Shown here: piece by piece, positions 53,822-61,250 of the stretch
Layout: every line of letters begins with the position of its first letter
Position numbering within the stretch: position 1 is the stretch's first letter
Assembly: GCA_020832495.1 (NCBI GenBank)
Contig: JAFIEP010000129.1
Coordinates: 1-64,000 of the forward strand
Length of the DNA: 64,000 nt
Direction: 5' to 3'
From: Acidimicrobiia bacterium
GTDB lineage: Bacteria; Actinomycetota; Acidimicrobiia; Acidimicrobiales; Acidimicrobilacustridaceae
The notes under the pieces: model-generated
Seen by the model: only the letters and a program-made list of their open reading frames with translations
What the model was told of the DNA's origin: nothing
Databases searched by the model: none
Program-made: the position numbers and the translations under genes

Positions 53822-55438
53822 TCAGCTCGAGCTCGCCGCCGCGAGTTCCGCCTCGCTCGTGGCGCCGTCGTCACCGCCAGCATCGCCGTCGCTGTCGTCC
53901 TCGGCGCCTTCCTTCGGCGGATAGGGGTCGATGTCGTTGAGCTTGGCGAAGACATAGCGTCCCAGCTCCTTGCCGGTGGCGATCACCGGCACCACCAACA
54001 CGGCACCGACCAGGCCGGCCATCTGGACGCCGAGCAGCAGACCCAACAGCACCGTCGCCGGTGACAGCTTCACCGCCCGCCCGGTGATGAACGGCGCGAT
54101 CACGTTGGCTTGCAACTGCACCACCACGATGTAAATGCCCACCACCACCAGGGCGAACATGAGGTTCGACATGTCATCGAAGCGGGTCGACCCCAGGGCG
54201 AAGGCAACCAGCACGCCGGGGATGGCCGCGAGGATGGGGCCGAAGGTGGGGATCATGTTCAACAGCCCCGTGAGCAGCCCCCACACGAAGGCGCCGGGCA
54301 AACCGACGCCCCACAGCACAGCGCCCACCATGATGCCGGTGATGGCGCTGTTCAGGAGTTGACCGAAGAGGTAGCCCCGCCAGATGCCACCGATCCGATT
54401 CGCCATGTTGTCGACGTCGCTCTCGTAGCCCGTGGGCACCGCCGAGCGGACCGCCCGATTGAACTTCTTGCTGTCGGCGTTGAGGTACATCGCCACCAGC
54501 GTCGTGATGATGAACGACATGATGAACGCCGCCACGGCAGCACCGACGGTGGTGAAGCCCGCCGACACGTTGCCGAACAAGGTCCGCACCTGGTCGGAGG
54601 TCAACGCGAGGCGTCGCTCGTCGTCGCTGTCAGCATCCGCTGAGCTGTCGTCAGCGTCGGCACCGGTGCCGGTACCGGTGCCGTTGGTGGTCGGCGCCGC
54701 CGTCTCGGGCGGATCGGTGCCGCCCCCGGTGACAGCGGTGGTCACGGTGGTGGCGGTCGAGTCGTCGGCGTCGTCACCTGTGTCCGGATCTGCGCTGTCG
54801 CCGTCCCCAGAGGTCCCCGAGGTGGCGGTATCCTCGTCTGCCGCGGCGGAAGTCGGCGAGATGCCCGATTCCTGCAACGCCTGCTCGTCCTCGAGATCCT
54901 CGAGGAGGGGATCGACGGCGTCACTCAGGTCGATCGTGTAGCCGAAGGCGGTGAACTCACGGAGCGACTCCAAGACGTCGATCGCCGTCGAGCGCAACGA
55001 CTCCTCTGCCTTCTCCACGTCGATCTCCGAGGCCGCTCGGACCACGCCGGTGGCCATGAACAACCCGAGGCCCATGAGCAAGAAGAAGAGCGCGACGTAG
55101 GTCCCGAGCAGTGCCAACACCCTCGGGATCCGCAAGCGGTCGTGCAAGAGGCGGATGACCGGGGCGACGAGGTAGGAGATGAGTCCGGCCAGGGCGGCGA
55201 TGGTGAGGACGTTGCGCCCGATGTAGAGCACCCAGCCGATGGCGCCGGCCAGGGCGATGGCCATCACCAGCTTGGTGGTGGGACTCCATCCCGGGGACGT
55301 GCCCTCACCGCCGGCTGCGGGCTCGGCGGTGTCGTCTGCGCCACCACCTCCCGCCGTTGCGATGGACCCGTCCACGGCGGCGTCATCGACATGTCCGTCA
55401 GGCGCCCGGTCCGGGGTGGGACCACTGGGTTCGTCCAT
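53822..55438 (-). CDS. AI-2E family transporter (PerM/UPF0118) with a long hydrophilic insertion
   Basis: The protein has 538 residues from ATG 55438, with CAGGAGG upstream. After a 50-residue acidic N-terminus come paired membrane segments (TIAALAGLISYLVAPVIRLL) and the diagnostic C-terminal half: GLPGAFVWGLLTGLLNMIPT, FGPILAAIPGVLVA and PFITGRAVKLSPATVLLGLL. Between about residues 185 and 275 an unusual stretch rich in Asp, Thr, Gly and Ser interrupts the extracytoplasmic region. Despite the name, most members have no proven autoinducer transport. The gene stands alone on this strand. Confidence 0.88.
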   Translation of the reverse strand: MDEPSGPTPDRAPDGHVDDAAVDGSIATAGGGGADDTAEPAAGGEGTSPGWSPTTKLVMAIALAGAIGWVLYIGRNVLTIAALAGLISYLVAPVIRLLHDRLRIPRVLALLGTYVALFFLLMGLGLFMATGVVRAASEIDVEKAEESLRSTAIDVLESLREFTAFGYTIDLSDAVDPLLEDLEDEQALQESGISPTSAAADEDTATSGTSGDGDSADPDTGDDADDSTATTVTTAVTGGGTDPPETAAPTTNGTGTGTGADADDSSADADSDDERRLALTSDQVRTLFGNVSAGFTTVGAAVAAFIMSFIITTLVAMYLNADSKKFNRAVRSAVPTGYESDVDNMANRIGGIWRGYLFGQLLNSAITGIMVGAVLWGVGLPGAFVWGLLTGLLNMIPTFGPILAAIPGVLVAFALGSTRFDDMSNLMFALVVVGIYIVVVQLQANVIAPFITGRAVKLSPATVLLGLLLGVQMAGLVGAVLVVPVIATGKELGRYVFAKLNDIDPYPPKEGAEDDSDGDAGGDDGATSEAELAAASSS

Positions 55439-55528
55439 CGCAACCTCCTGTGCGGCGCCATCCTGGCGATCCTCGAACCGTAGATGGTGGATCCCGGCCC
55501 GTGTCGGGCGCTGGTCCGTTTCCTGTGC

Positions 55529-56062
55529 CTACTCGACCCGCCGTGACTCGACGTCGGGGACGGCAGCCAACAAGGGCGCCTGCGGCGAACGGGCCGAGCG
55601 GGCCAACGCCACCAAGGCGCTCGCCGTCTCGTGCTGCAGGTCCGGCAGTGCATCAGGTGAGAACCACCCCACGTCCACGATCTCAGCAGATCGAGCCGTC
55701 GCGTCGTCGGGATCCTGACCGGGTGCCAACCGCGCCCGGTAGACGAGGTCGACGCGCTGTGCTCGCTCGGCCACCACCACTGCCGGCTCGCCGACCAGTG
55801 AGATGTCGAAGCCCACTTCTTCGGCGACCTCCCGCTTCGCTGCCGTTGCCGCCGGCTCCCGGCGCTGCAGCAAGCCGCCCGGGGTGCCCCACCGTTGGCG
55901 ATAGGCCTGCCGCACGAGGAGAATGCGCCCATCGTCGCGTTCGATGACGCACATCGCCCCGACGGAGTAGTTGGGGGTCATCACGCGCACGCCCCAGCGC
56001 CGGACGTTGTCGGGCAGGAGGCGGTAGCACCGCAGTGCGAGTCGATGCAGGCGGGGTCGCAC
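55529..56062 (-). CDS. Nudix hydrolase
   Basis: This 177-residue pyrophosphohydrolase starts at GTG 56062. The Nudix box is exact: GGLLQRREPAATAAKREVAE followed by EVGF fits GX5EX7REUXEEXGU. A WGTPGG lead-in is typical. The substrate (modified nucleotides, ADP-ribose or others) is not indicated by sequence. The N-terminal LHRLALRCYRLLPDNVRRWG is a family-specific extension. Confidence 0.9.
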   Translation of the reverse strand: MRPRLHRLALRCYRLLPDNVRRWGVRVMTPNYSVGAMCVIERDDGRILLVRQAYRQRWGTPGGLLQRREPAATAAKREVAEEVGFDISLVGEPAVVVAERAQRVDLVYRARLAPGQDPDDATARSAEIVDVGWFSPDALPDLQHETASALVALARSARSPQAPLLAAVPDVESRRVE

Positions 56063-56192
56063 GCCGTCAGGCTACGGCCCCTGGGGCCGAGCGCCTCGGA
56101 TGCACGCATCGATGACCCGCCCATCGTCCGACTGGCCGCTCGCCGAGCCTCGGCTGGTGACCTCGAGACAGCCGACCTGCTCCCTGAGGTGG

Positions 56193-56963
56193 TCAGCGTT
56201 CGACGATGCGACGGCGAGCGGCCAGCAGTTCGTCGAGCAATGCCGGCGAACCGGCGGCCACCGGGGTCCGGCGGGCGTCGTGGTCGAGCACCACCAGGTC
56301 GCGCTGGTGGGCGTCCACCACCGTCGCCCCCGCTTCGGCGCAGATCAGCATGCCCCCCAGGTAGTCCCACGCCCCGTGCGCGCTCGGCGAGCAGTCGACG
56401 TATCCGTCCAACGTCCCCGAGGCCACCGCACACAGGTCGAGCGCAACCGCCCCCAGCACCCGGTACTGCCGCCACCCCAGATGCTGCGGCGGATAGCCGG
56501 ACAGGCCGACGAGCGAGTCGCCCAGCGTCTCGTTGACGCTCGGTCGCAGCGGCTCGCCGTCGCACGTGGCGCCGCCACCTCGGACCGCCGCGAAGCGCCG
56601 GCCCGACACGAGGTCCACCACCAACGCCGCTCGCAGCCCGGCGGCGTCGACGGCACACAAACTCGTGGCGTACCAGGGCACGCCCACGCTGGCGTTGGTG
56701 GAGCCGTCGAGGGGGTCGACCACCACCGTCACCTCGGCCTCGGGGCGCCGCCGTCCCGACTCCTCGCTCAGCACCCCGACGCCGGCGGGGTCCAGCACCC
56801 CGGCGACCGCTTCGTCCGCCACCAGATCGCTCGCATACTGTCCCGGCCGTCGACCCGACGGGCCCCAGTCGCCGTGCGCCGCCAGCGCATCGACCACGGC
56901 ATCGGCCGCCTCGCGGAGCAGCTCCACGACCGCCGCGTCGTTCCATGTTCGGATGCCCGGCAC
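56193..56963 (-). CDS. Inositol monophosphatase family protein
   Basis: The protein has about 256 residues from GTG 56963; GTG 57008 is an alternative and the true start is uncertain. The magnesium site is seen in VVVDPLDGSTNASVGVPWYA (the D-P-L-D-G-[ST] motif) and in AHGAWDYLGGMLICAEAGAT (the second Asp). LLREAADAVVDALAAHGDW is the usual N-terminal helix. Members hydrolyse inositol-1-phosphate, histidinol phosphate, PAP or fructose bisphosphate; the choice is not decided here. It is divergent from the unknown gene at 57144, with a 12-bp palindrome between them. Confidence 0.85.
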   Translation of the reverse strand: MPGIRTWNDAAVVELLREAADAVVDALAAHGDWGPSGRRPGQYASDLVADEAVAGVLDPAGVGVLSEESGRRRPEAEVTVVVDPLDGSTNASVGVPWYATSLCAVDAAGLRAALVVDLVSGRRFAAVRGGGATCDGEPLRPSVNETLGDSLVGLSGYPPQHLGWRQYRVLGAVALDLCAVASGTLDGYVDCSPSAHGAWDYLGGMLICAEAGATVVDAHQRDLVVLDHDARRTPVAAGSPALLDELLAARRRIVER

Positions 56964-57083
56964 AGCCCGACGGTAGTTCTCGGCCCGCCCGGTCGCGGTG
57001 ACCCCCACGGGGCGCAGGTCGCCGCCCGTGGCGATGGCGATCGCCACCGGTACGCTCGTGCATGGCGACGCTGGGTGGGCTGT

Positions 57084-57095
57084 GTTCGATCGAAC
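57084..57095. promoter_or_regulatory. 12-bp palindrome GTTCGATCGAAC between divergent genes
   Basis: This perfect palindrome lies midway between the phosphatase start (56963) and the unknown gene start (57144). It has the half-sites of an actinobacterial LexA box in the opposite order (GTTC-GATC-GAAC rather than GAAC-N4-GTTC), so it is not a LexA site. A shared operator is possible. Confidence 0.4.
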
Positions 57096-57143
57096 GGACC
57101 GGGCATGGCAGGCTGGAGGCGAGCCGAAGGAGGGTCCACGCCT

Positions 57144-57710
57144 GTGGCAGTCCTGGATGTCCCCATCTTCATCGCCGACCTCAAGGCGCACGTGGGTGAC
57201 CACCACTTCCATGTCGACGACGAGCGCCACTTCGTGGAGACCTACTCGTTGCGACAGTTGTGGGAGATCGACGTCCACCCCGACGAGGGGTGCGGCGGTC
57301 CGGTGGAGCTCCACCTCTCGCTCGAGGTGGAGCCACGCGCGCTCCTGCAGTTCGAGGACCAGATGCTCGCGTTGTCCGAGGACGACGAACCACCGTCGGG
57401 GTTCTCGTTCCCGTTGACGTTCGCCTGGAACCTCCCGCCGGTGCAGAAGGGTCCCGACCTGTTGGTGTTCGCCACCGACATGGCCCGCATCGGCGGCACC
57501 GTCCTCCCCCTCGAGGTGTCGGCCATCGACTCGTTTGCCTCGGTCATCGACGCCCCCGAACGCAGCCTCACCCTCACCGCCCGGCTGCAGATCGGCCTGG
57601 ATCGCATCTTCTTGGGACAAGAGGACGATCTCTGCGACGTGCTCGACCGTTCCCACGAGGTGAGCACCTACCTCCTCGAGCGGGTCGGCGCGTGGATGGA
57701 GGACGGCTGA
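57144..57710 (+). CDS. Conserved-looking hypothetical protein
   Basis: The protein has 188 residues from GTG 57144, preceded by AAGGAGGG. It is soluble, acidic and probably mixed alpha/beta. Notable segments are HVGDHHFHVDDERHFVETYS, PRALLQFEDQMLALSEDDEP and PLTFAWNLPPVQKGPDLLVF. No signal peptide, membrane segment or known catalytic motif is seen. The clustered His/Asp near residues 18-30 could bind metal, but this is speculation. It is followed 3 nt later by another unknown gene. Confidence 0.65.
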   Translation: MAVLDVPIFIADLKAHVGDHHFHVDDERHFVETYSLRQLWEIDVHPDEGCGGPVELHLSLEVEPRALLQFEDQMLALSEDDEPPSGFSFPLTFAWNLPPVQKGPDLLVFATDMARIGGTVLPLEVSAIDSFASVIDAPERSLTLTARLQIGLDRIFLGQEDDLCDVLDRSHEVSTYLLERVGAWMEDG

Positions 57711-57713
57711 GCG

Positions 57714-58190
57714 GTGCGTCGCCGCCAGCAGGTCACCGATCTCGTCTTCCACGCCGAGCAGTCCGCTGAGGTCGTGGCCAGGATGCACGCCGCCGCCACC
57801 AACCGCGACGAGTGGCTGAACCTGCGCCCCCTGGTCGAGGAGGACCGTCTCCCGACCCCGTCGCCGCTGGCCATGTTCGGCCCCGGCGGCCCCGTACTGC
57901 CGGTCGGCACGTGGGTCCCGGGCACCCAGCGCCGCAAGGGCCCCGAACCCACCTCGATCGGACTCGGACATCCTCGAGGGCAGAAGGCGGTGGCCCACCT
58001 CACCGAGGTCGGCATCGTGGCGCCCCCCGCCTGGATCCTGCGCAGTGACCACGTGCGTCGAGGCGTCGTCTTCGAAGCCCCCGACGGTGACGCTGTGGCC
58101 CCCGCCCTCGACTGGCTGCTGCGCGCCATCACCGAGCTCAGCCCGGTGGCGCTCGACGGCGAGTTCCGAGCGTCGTTCCATCGACGGTGA
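57714..58190 (+). CDS. Hypothetical protein, partner of the preceding gene
   Basis: The protein has 158 residues from GTG 57714, 3 nt after the upstream stop, so the two are surely co-translated. It starts MRRRQQVTDLVFHAEQSAEV and ends in a helical PALDWLLRAITELSPVALDG. Proline-rich loops (PLAMFGPGGPVLPVGTWVPG) lie in the middle. No family is recognised. Confidence 0.6.
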   Translation: MRRRQQVTDLVFHAEQSAEVVARMHAAATNRDEWLNLRPLVEEDRLPTPSPLAMFGPGGPVLPVGTWVPGTQRRKGPEPTSIGLGHPRGQKAVAHLTEVGIVAPPAWILRSDHVRRGVVFEAPDGDAVAPALDWLLRAITELSPVALDGEFRASFHRR

Positions 58191-58216
58191 GACACCCCGC
58201 GAGATGCCCGCACCTG

Positions 58217-58246
58217 GCGACATCGCCCGGGTTCGGCAGGTAGTTT
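58217..58246 (+). promoter_or_regulatory. Predicted lapA promoter
   Basis: GCGACA (58217-58222) and TAGTTT (58241-58246) are 18 nt apart, placing transcription near 58253 with a leader of about 60 nt before ATG 58314. Confidence 0.4.
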
Positions 58247-58313
58247 GCTCGGCAGCAGTTGCGGCGACGACCACCCGGTCGTTGCGTCCGCCGCTGACCC
58301 ACGGAGCCGCACC

Positions 58314-58553
58314 ATGTCCGACGACGTCAACAACGAGAAGTCCTCACCGCAGGTATCTGCCCGGATGGTGGGCATCGTCCTCATCGTGGCCGCCCTGGTG
58401 GCCTTCATCGTCCAGAACAACGAAGAAGTCCCGATTCGCTGGTTGGTGCTCGAGTTCACGGCGCCGCTGTGGGTGGCGTTGGTCATCGCCATGGCGTTGG
58501 CCTACGCGCTCGGCTACCTCACCTCCCGTAGCCGAGCCAAGCGGAAGCGATGA
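58314..58553 (+). CDS. LapA-domain (DUF1049) membrane protein
   Basis: The protein has 79 residues with two membrane spans. VGIVLIVAALVAFIVQNNEE followed by VPIRWLVLEF is the hallmark of LapA/DUF1049 proteins, which act in envelope lipid or lipopolysaccharide assembly in Gram-negatives and have unclear roles in actinobacteria. It ends in a basic tail (SRSRAKRKR). The stop overlaps the next start by 4 nt. Confidence 0.85.
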   Translation: MSDDVNNEKSSPQVSARMVGIVLIVAALVAFIVQNNEEVPIRWLVLEFTAPLWVALVIAMALAYALGYLTSRSRAKRKR

Positions 58554-59638
58554 CGGCGGGCGGCGCCCGCCGGCGGGCCTGCGGGTGGCTGGCTGCCGTC
58601 GCGCTGTTGATGGCCGGGTGTGCAGGCGACGACGCTGCGCCCAGCGCGCCGGGCGGGCCGACGGACGACGGCAACGTATCCGCGGTCGTGCCGGGACCCG
58701 ACGACGACTCGGACGCGGGCGACGGGGACGAGGACCCTGCGACCGCCACCCTCGACGCCACGCCGTCGGACTGCCCCGCCCCACTCGACACCACCGACGG
58801 GCTCGGCGCCGGGCTGCACGAAGGCCTGGCCTCCGGCGGTCAGGAACGGGCCTTCCACCTGTTGCTGCCGGAGGAGAACGCCACCGACGGGCCGCGACCG
58901 CTGTTCGTGGCCCTCACGGGCACCGTGCAGAGCGAGGAGGCATTCCTCGCACAGTCCGGGCTCGATGCCCTGCCCGACGAGGGTTGGATCGTGGTGGCGC
59001 CGGTGCGCAACAACAACGGGTTGCTGTGGGGTCCGTGGGACGCCATGCGCACCCCCGAGCAGGCCGACCTCCCCAACCCCGACCTCGAGTTGCTCGATGA
59101 CGTGGTGGCCTGCGTGGCGGCGCACCACGCCGTGGACGCCAACCGGATCTTCATCGGCGGCATCTCCATCGGCGGCACCATGGTCAACTACGTGCTGCAG
59201 CGACGCTCCGAGTTGTACGCCGGAGGGATCGTCGGCTCCGGCAACTTCATCACCACCAGCCCGCTCGACCCCGAGCCACTCGAGGACATGGTGGTCATCG
59301 TGGCCTGGGGCGGTGAGAGCGACGAGTGGTCCGGCTGCATGGATGGGCGGATGGGACGCGAAGCCGGCGAATCGGGGGATCCCGGCTGCATCCCCGGCAT
59401 CTCGTTCGTGACCGATGCTGCGCTCGCCTCACAGTTCTTCGACGCCGAAGCGAACGTCGCCCAGGTGGCCTGCTCGATGGAGGTCGGCCACCGGTGGATC
59501 ACCGAGGCCACACCCTGGTTCGCTACCCTGCTGGCCACTCACCCGAAAGGCAGCGGCACCGTCGTCGACCTGCCACCGGACGTGCCCGACGGACTCGAGT
59601 GCACCACGGGCGCCTTCGTGGTCGACGATGCCGACTGA
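58550..59638 (+). CDS. Esterase/PHB-depolymerase-like lipoprotein
   Basis: The protein has 362 residues. The signal peptide ends at the lipobox VALLMAGC (Cys24). An acidic Asp/Gly-rich linker (residues about 40-65) leads into an alpha/beta-hydrolase fold. The nucleophile elbow is GGISIGGTMVNY (GISIG) and the probable catalytic His is in SMEVGHRWI near the C-terminus. This pattern fits the LpqC/polyhydroxybutyrate-depolymerase-like group; the substrate is unknown. It overlaps lapA by 4 nt and the phosphoribosyltransferase gene by 11 nt. Confidence 0.78.
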   Translation: MTAGGARRRACGWLAAVALLMAGCAGDDAAPSAPGGPTDDGNVSAVVPGPDDDSDAGDGDEDPATATLDATPSDCPAPLDTTDGLGAGLHEGLASGGQERAFHLLLPEENATDGPRPLFVALTGTVQSEEAFLAQSGLDALPDEGWIVVAPVRNNNGLLWGPWDAMRTPEQADLPNPDLELLDDVVACVAAHHAVDANRIFIGGISIGGTMVNYVLQRRSELYAGGIVGSGNFITTSPLDPEPLEDMVVIVAWGGESDEWSGCMDGRMGREAGESGDPGCIPGISFVTDAALASQFFDAEANVAQVACSMEVGHRWITEATPWFATLLATHPKGSGTVVDLPPDVPDGLECTTGAFVVDDAD

Positions 59639-60302
59639 CCGACCCCGTGCCGCGCCTGAGCGCTTCGCCGACCGCCACCATGCCGGTGTCGCGCTGGCTC
59701 GCAGGCTCGAGCACCTGCGTGACGAACCGGTCGTGGTGCTGGCCCTCCCCCGTGGTGGCGTTCCGGTTGCCCGCCCGGCCGCGGATCACCTCGGTGCTCC
59801 ACTCGACGTGTTGTTGGTGCGCAAGCTGGGGCTCCCCGAGCAACCCGAGCTGGCCATGGGCGCCATCGGTGAGGACGGCGTGCTGGTCCTCAACGACGAC
59901 GTGCTGTCCCGGGCTGGCGTCGACCGGGGGCAACTCGACGCCGTCATCGCCGCCGAGTCGGCCGAACTCGCACGGCGAGCGGCGCGCTACCGGGGCGGAC
60001 GAGCACCCGCCCATGTACAGGGCCGCACGGCGGTGGTGGTCGACGACGGCGTCGCCACCGGCGCAACCGCCCGGGCAGCCTGCCAGGTGGCGCGCGCCCG
60101 CCACGCAGGACGCGTGGTGTTGGCTGTGCCGGTCGCACCACCCGACGTGGTCGCCGCCTTCGCCGACGTCGCCGACGAGGTGGTCACCGTCGCCCAACCC
60201 GAGCCGTTCCACGCCATCGGCCTCTTCTACGACGACTTCACCCAGACCACCGACGAAGAGGTCGTGGCCCTGCTCACCCGATCTGACGGCGATGCGCCGT
60301 GA
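59628..60302 (+). CDS. Phosphoribosyltransferase-family protein
   Basis: The protein has 224 residues from ATG 59628, inside the end of the preceding gene. The PRPP-binding loop is VVVDDGVATGATARAACQ. The N-terminal VVLALPRGGVPVARPAADHL is typical of the stand-alone PRT proteins often paired with hydrolases or erythromycin-esterase-like enzymes. Its physiological reaction is not known. It is the last gene of a tight plus-strand run and precedes tRNA-Met on the other strand. Confidence 0.85.
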   Translation: MPTDRPRAAPERFADRHHAGVALARRLEHLRDEPVVVLALPRGGVPVARPAADHLGAPLDVLLVRKLGLPEQPELAMGAIGEDGVLVLNDDVLSRAGVDRGQLDAVIAAESAELARRAARYRGGRAPAHVQGRTAVVVDDGVATGATARAACQVARARHAGRVVLAVPVAPPDVVAAFADVADEVVTVAQPEPFHAIGLFYDDFTQTTDEEVVALLTRSDGDAP

Positions 60303-60359
60303 GGATCGCCTGCTCTCGGGGTGGCCGGAAGGCACCCGCTGGGGCAAAAGTCCTGGTCG

Positions 60360-60432
60360 TGGGCCCGGTGGGGATCGAACCCACGACCGAGCGATTATGA
60401 GTCGCCTGCTCTGACCACTGAGCTACGGGCCC
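60360..60432 (-). tRNA. tRNA-Met (anticodon CAT, elongator type)
   Basis: On the minus strand the acceptor GGGCCCG pairs with CGGGCCC. The anticodon arm GGCGA-CTCATAA-TCGCT presents CAT. The T arm contains GGTTCGATCCC. The 1-72 pair is G-C, so it is not the initiator. The CAT could also be a lysidine-modified Ile2 tRNA. CCA is not encoded. Confidence 0.9.
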
Positions 60433-60433
60433 G

Positions 60434-60454
60434 GACGTGGCATCCTGCCACGTC
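60434..60454. repeat. 9-bp perfect inverted repeat beside tRNA-Met
   Basis: GACGTGGCA-TCC-TGCCACGTC lies 1 nt beyond the 5' end of tRNA-Met and 34 nt before the nucleoside phosphorylase start. Allowing a 2-nt bulge, it extends by six more pairs into the tRNA acceptor sequence. Confidence 0.6.
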
Positions 60455-60488
60455 TGCGGGCCGGGCGTGACGAGGTAGCGTGCGGCCG

Positions 60489-61250
60489 ATGACCACCGGA
60501 ACCGGCGGAGACAACATCGGCGTGGTGACCGGCACCGGCCTGCCGGTCGAGGTCCTCAGCGACCACCTGGCCCGTGCGCTCGACGCCCCGATCCACCACG
60601 AACAGGTCCGCGGCGGCTCCTCCGGTACGGCCGCCGACGGCCGCACTGTGGCGCGGATCGGTCGGGTGGTGGTCCTGGCCCGCCACCAGGGCGGCCGCCC
60701 CGCACACCTCGTCGACCACGTGGCCAACCTCCGGGCGCTCAGGGCAGCAGGCTGCAATCGGGTGCTCGCCGTGGCCTCGGTGGGCTCGCTGCGCACCGAC
60801 TGGCCCGTCGGCACGGTGGTCGCACCCGACGACTTCTTCGCTCCGACGGCCAACCCCACCATCCACGACACGCCGGCCGGCCACCAGGTGGCAGGGTTCG
60901 CCACCACCTGGCGTGCGCAGCTCGTCGCCGCCTGGTCGGCCAGCGGCACACGCCGCCCGTTGCACGACGGCGCTGTTTACGCCCAGACCACCGGCCCACG
61001 CTTCGAGACCGTCGCCGAGATCCGCTTCCTGGCCACCGTGGCCGACGTGGTGGGCATGACCGTGGCCAGCGAGGTCATCCTGGCCGGCGAGCTGGGCCTC
61101 GACTACGCCGCAATCTGCCAGGTCGACAACCTGGCGAACGGCCTGGCCGAGGCGTCGCTCTCGCCCGAGCAACTCCGTACCGCAGCGGCCCACAACGAAC
61201 AGCAGCTCACGACAGAAGTTGCCGACACCGTCGGTTCGTTGCTGCGGTGA
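60489..61250 (+). CDS. MTAP/PNP-family nucleoside phosphorylase, likely 6-oxopurine (methylthioinosine) type
   Basis: The protein has 253 residues. Phosphate- and ribose-binding blocks are RHQGGRPAHLVDHVANLRAL, ASVGSLR and TTGPRFETVAEIRFL, with VVGMTVASEV completing the ribose site. At the base-binding loop human MTAP has two Asp residues (ATDYDCW) that select adenine. Here the aligned residues are Asn and Ala (QVDNLANGL), and Asn is also the base-binding residue in human PNP. That favours hypoxanthine-type bases such as methylthioinosine. A deaminase gene that would make this substrate lies downstream. ATG 60489 has TAGCGT 7 nt before it and may be leaderless. The gene overlaps the flippase start by 4 nt. 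Confidence 0.85.
   Translation: MTTGTGGDNIGVVTGTGLPVEVLSDHLARALDAPIHHEQVRGGSSGTAADGRTVARIGRVVVLARHQGGRPAHLVDHVANLRALRAAGCNRVLAVASVGSLRTDWPVGTVVAPDDFFAPTANPTIHDTPAGHQVAGFATTWRAQLVAAWSASGTRRPLHDGAVYAQTTGPRFETVAEIRFLATVADVVGMTVASEVILAGELGLDYAAICQVDNLANGLAEASLSPEQLRTAAAHNEQQLTTEVADTVGSLLR

Noticed and set aside
57084-57095. LexA (SOS) box
   Set aside because: The half-sites are in reverse order (GTTC-N4-GAAC) compared with the actinobacterial GAAC-N4-GTTC consensus, and the neighbouring genes are not DNA-repair genes.
57064-58274. Extension of the phosphatase frame to 693 codons on the minus strand
   Set aside because: The extra part is antisense to the genes at 57144 and 57714, which have ribosome sites and protein-like sequence. 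Only the section below about 57008 matches the inositol-phosphatase family.
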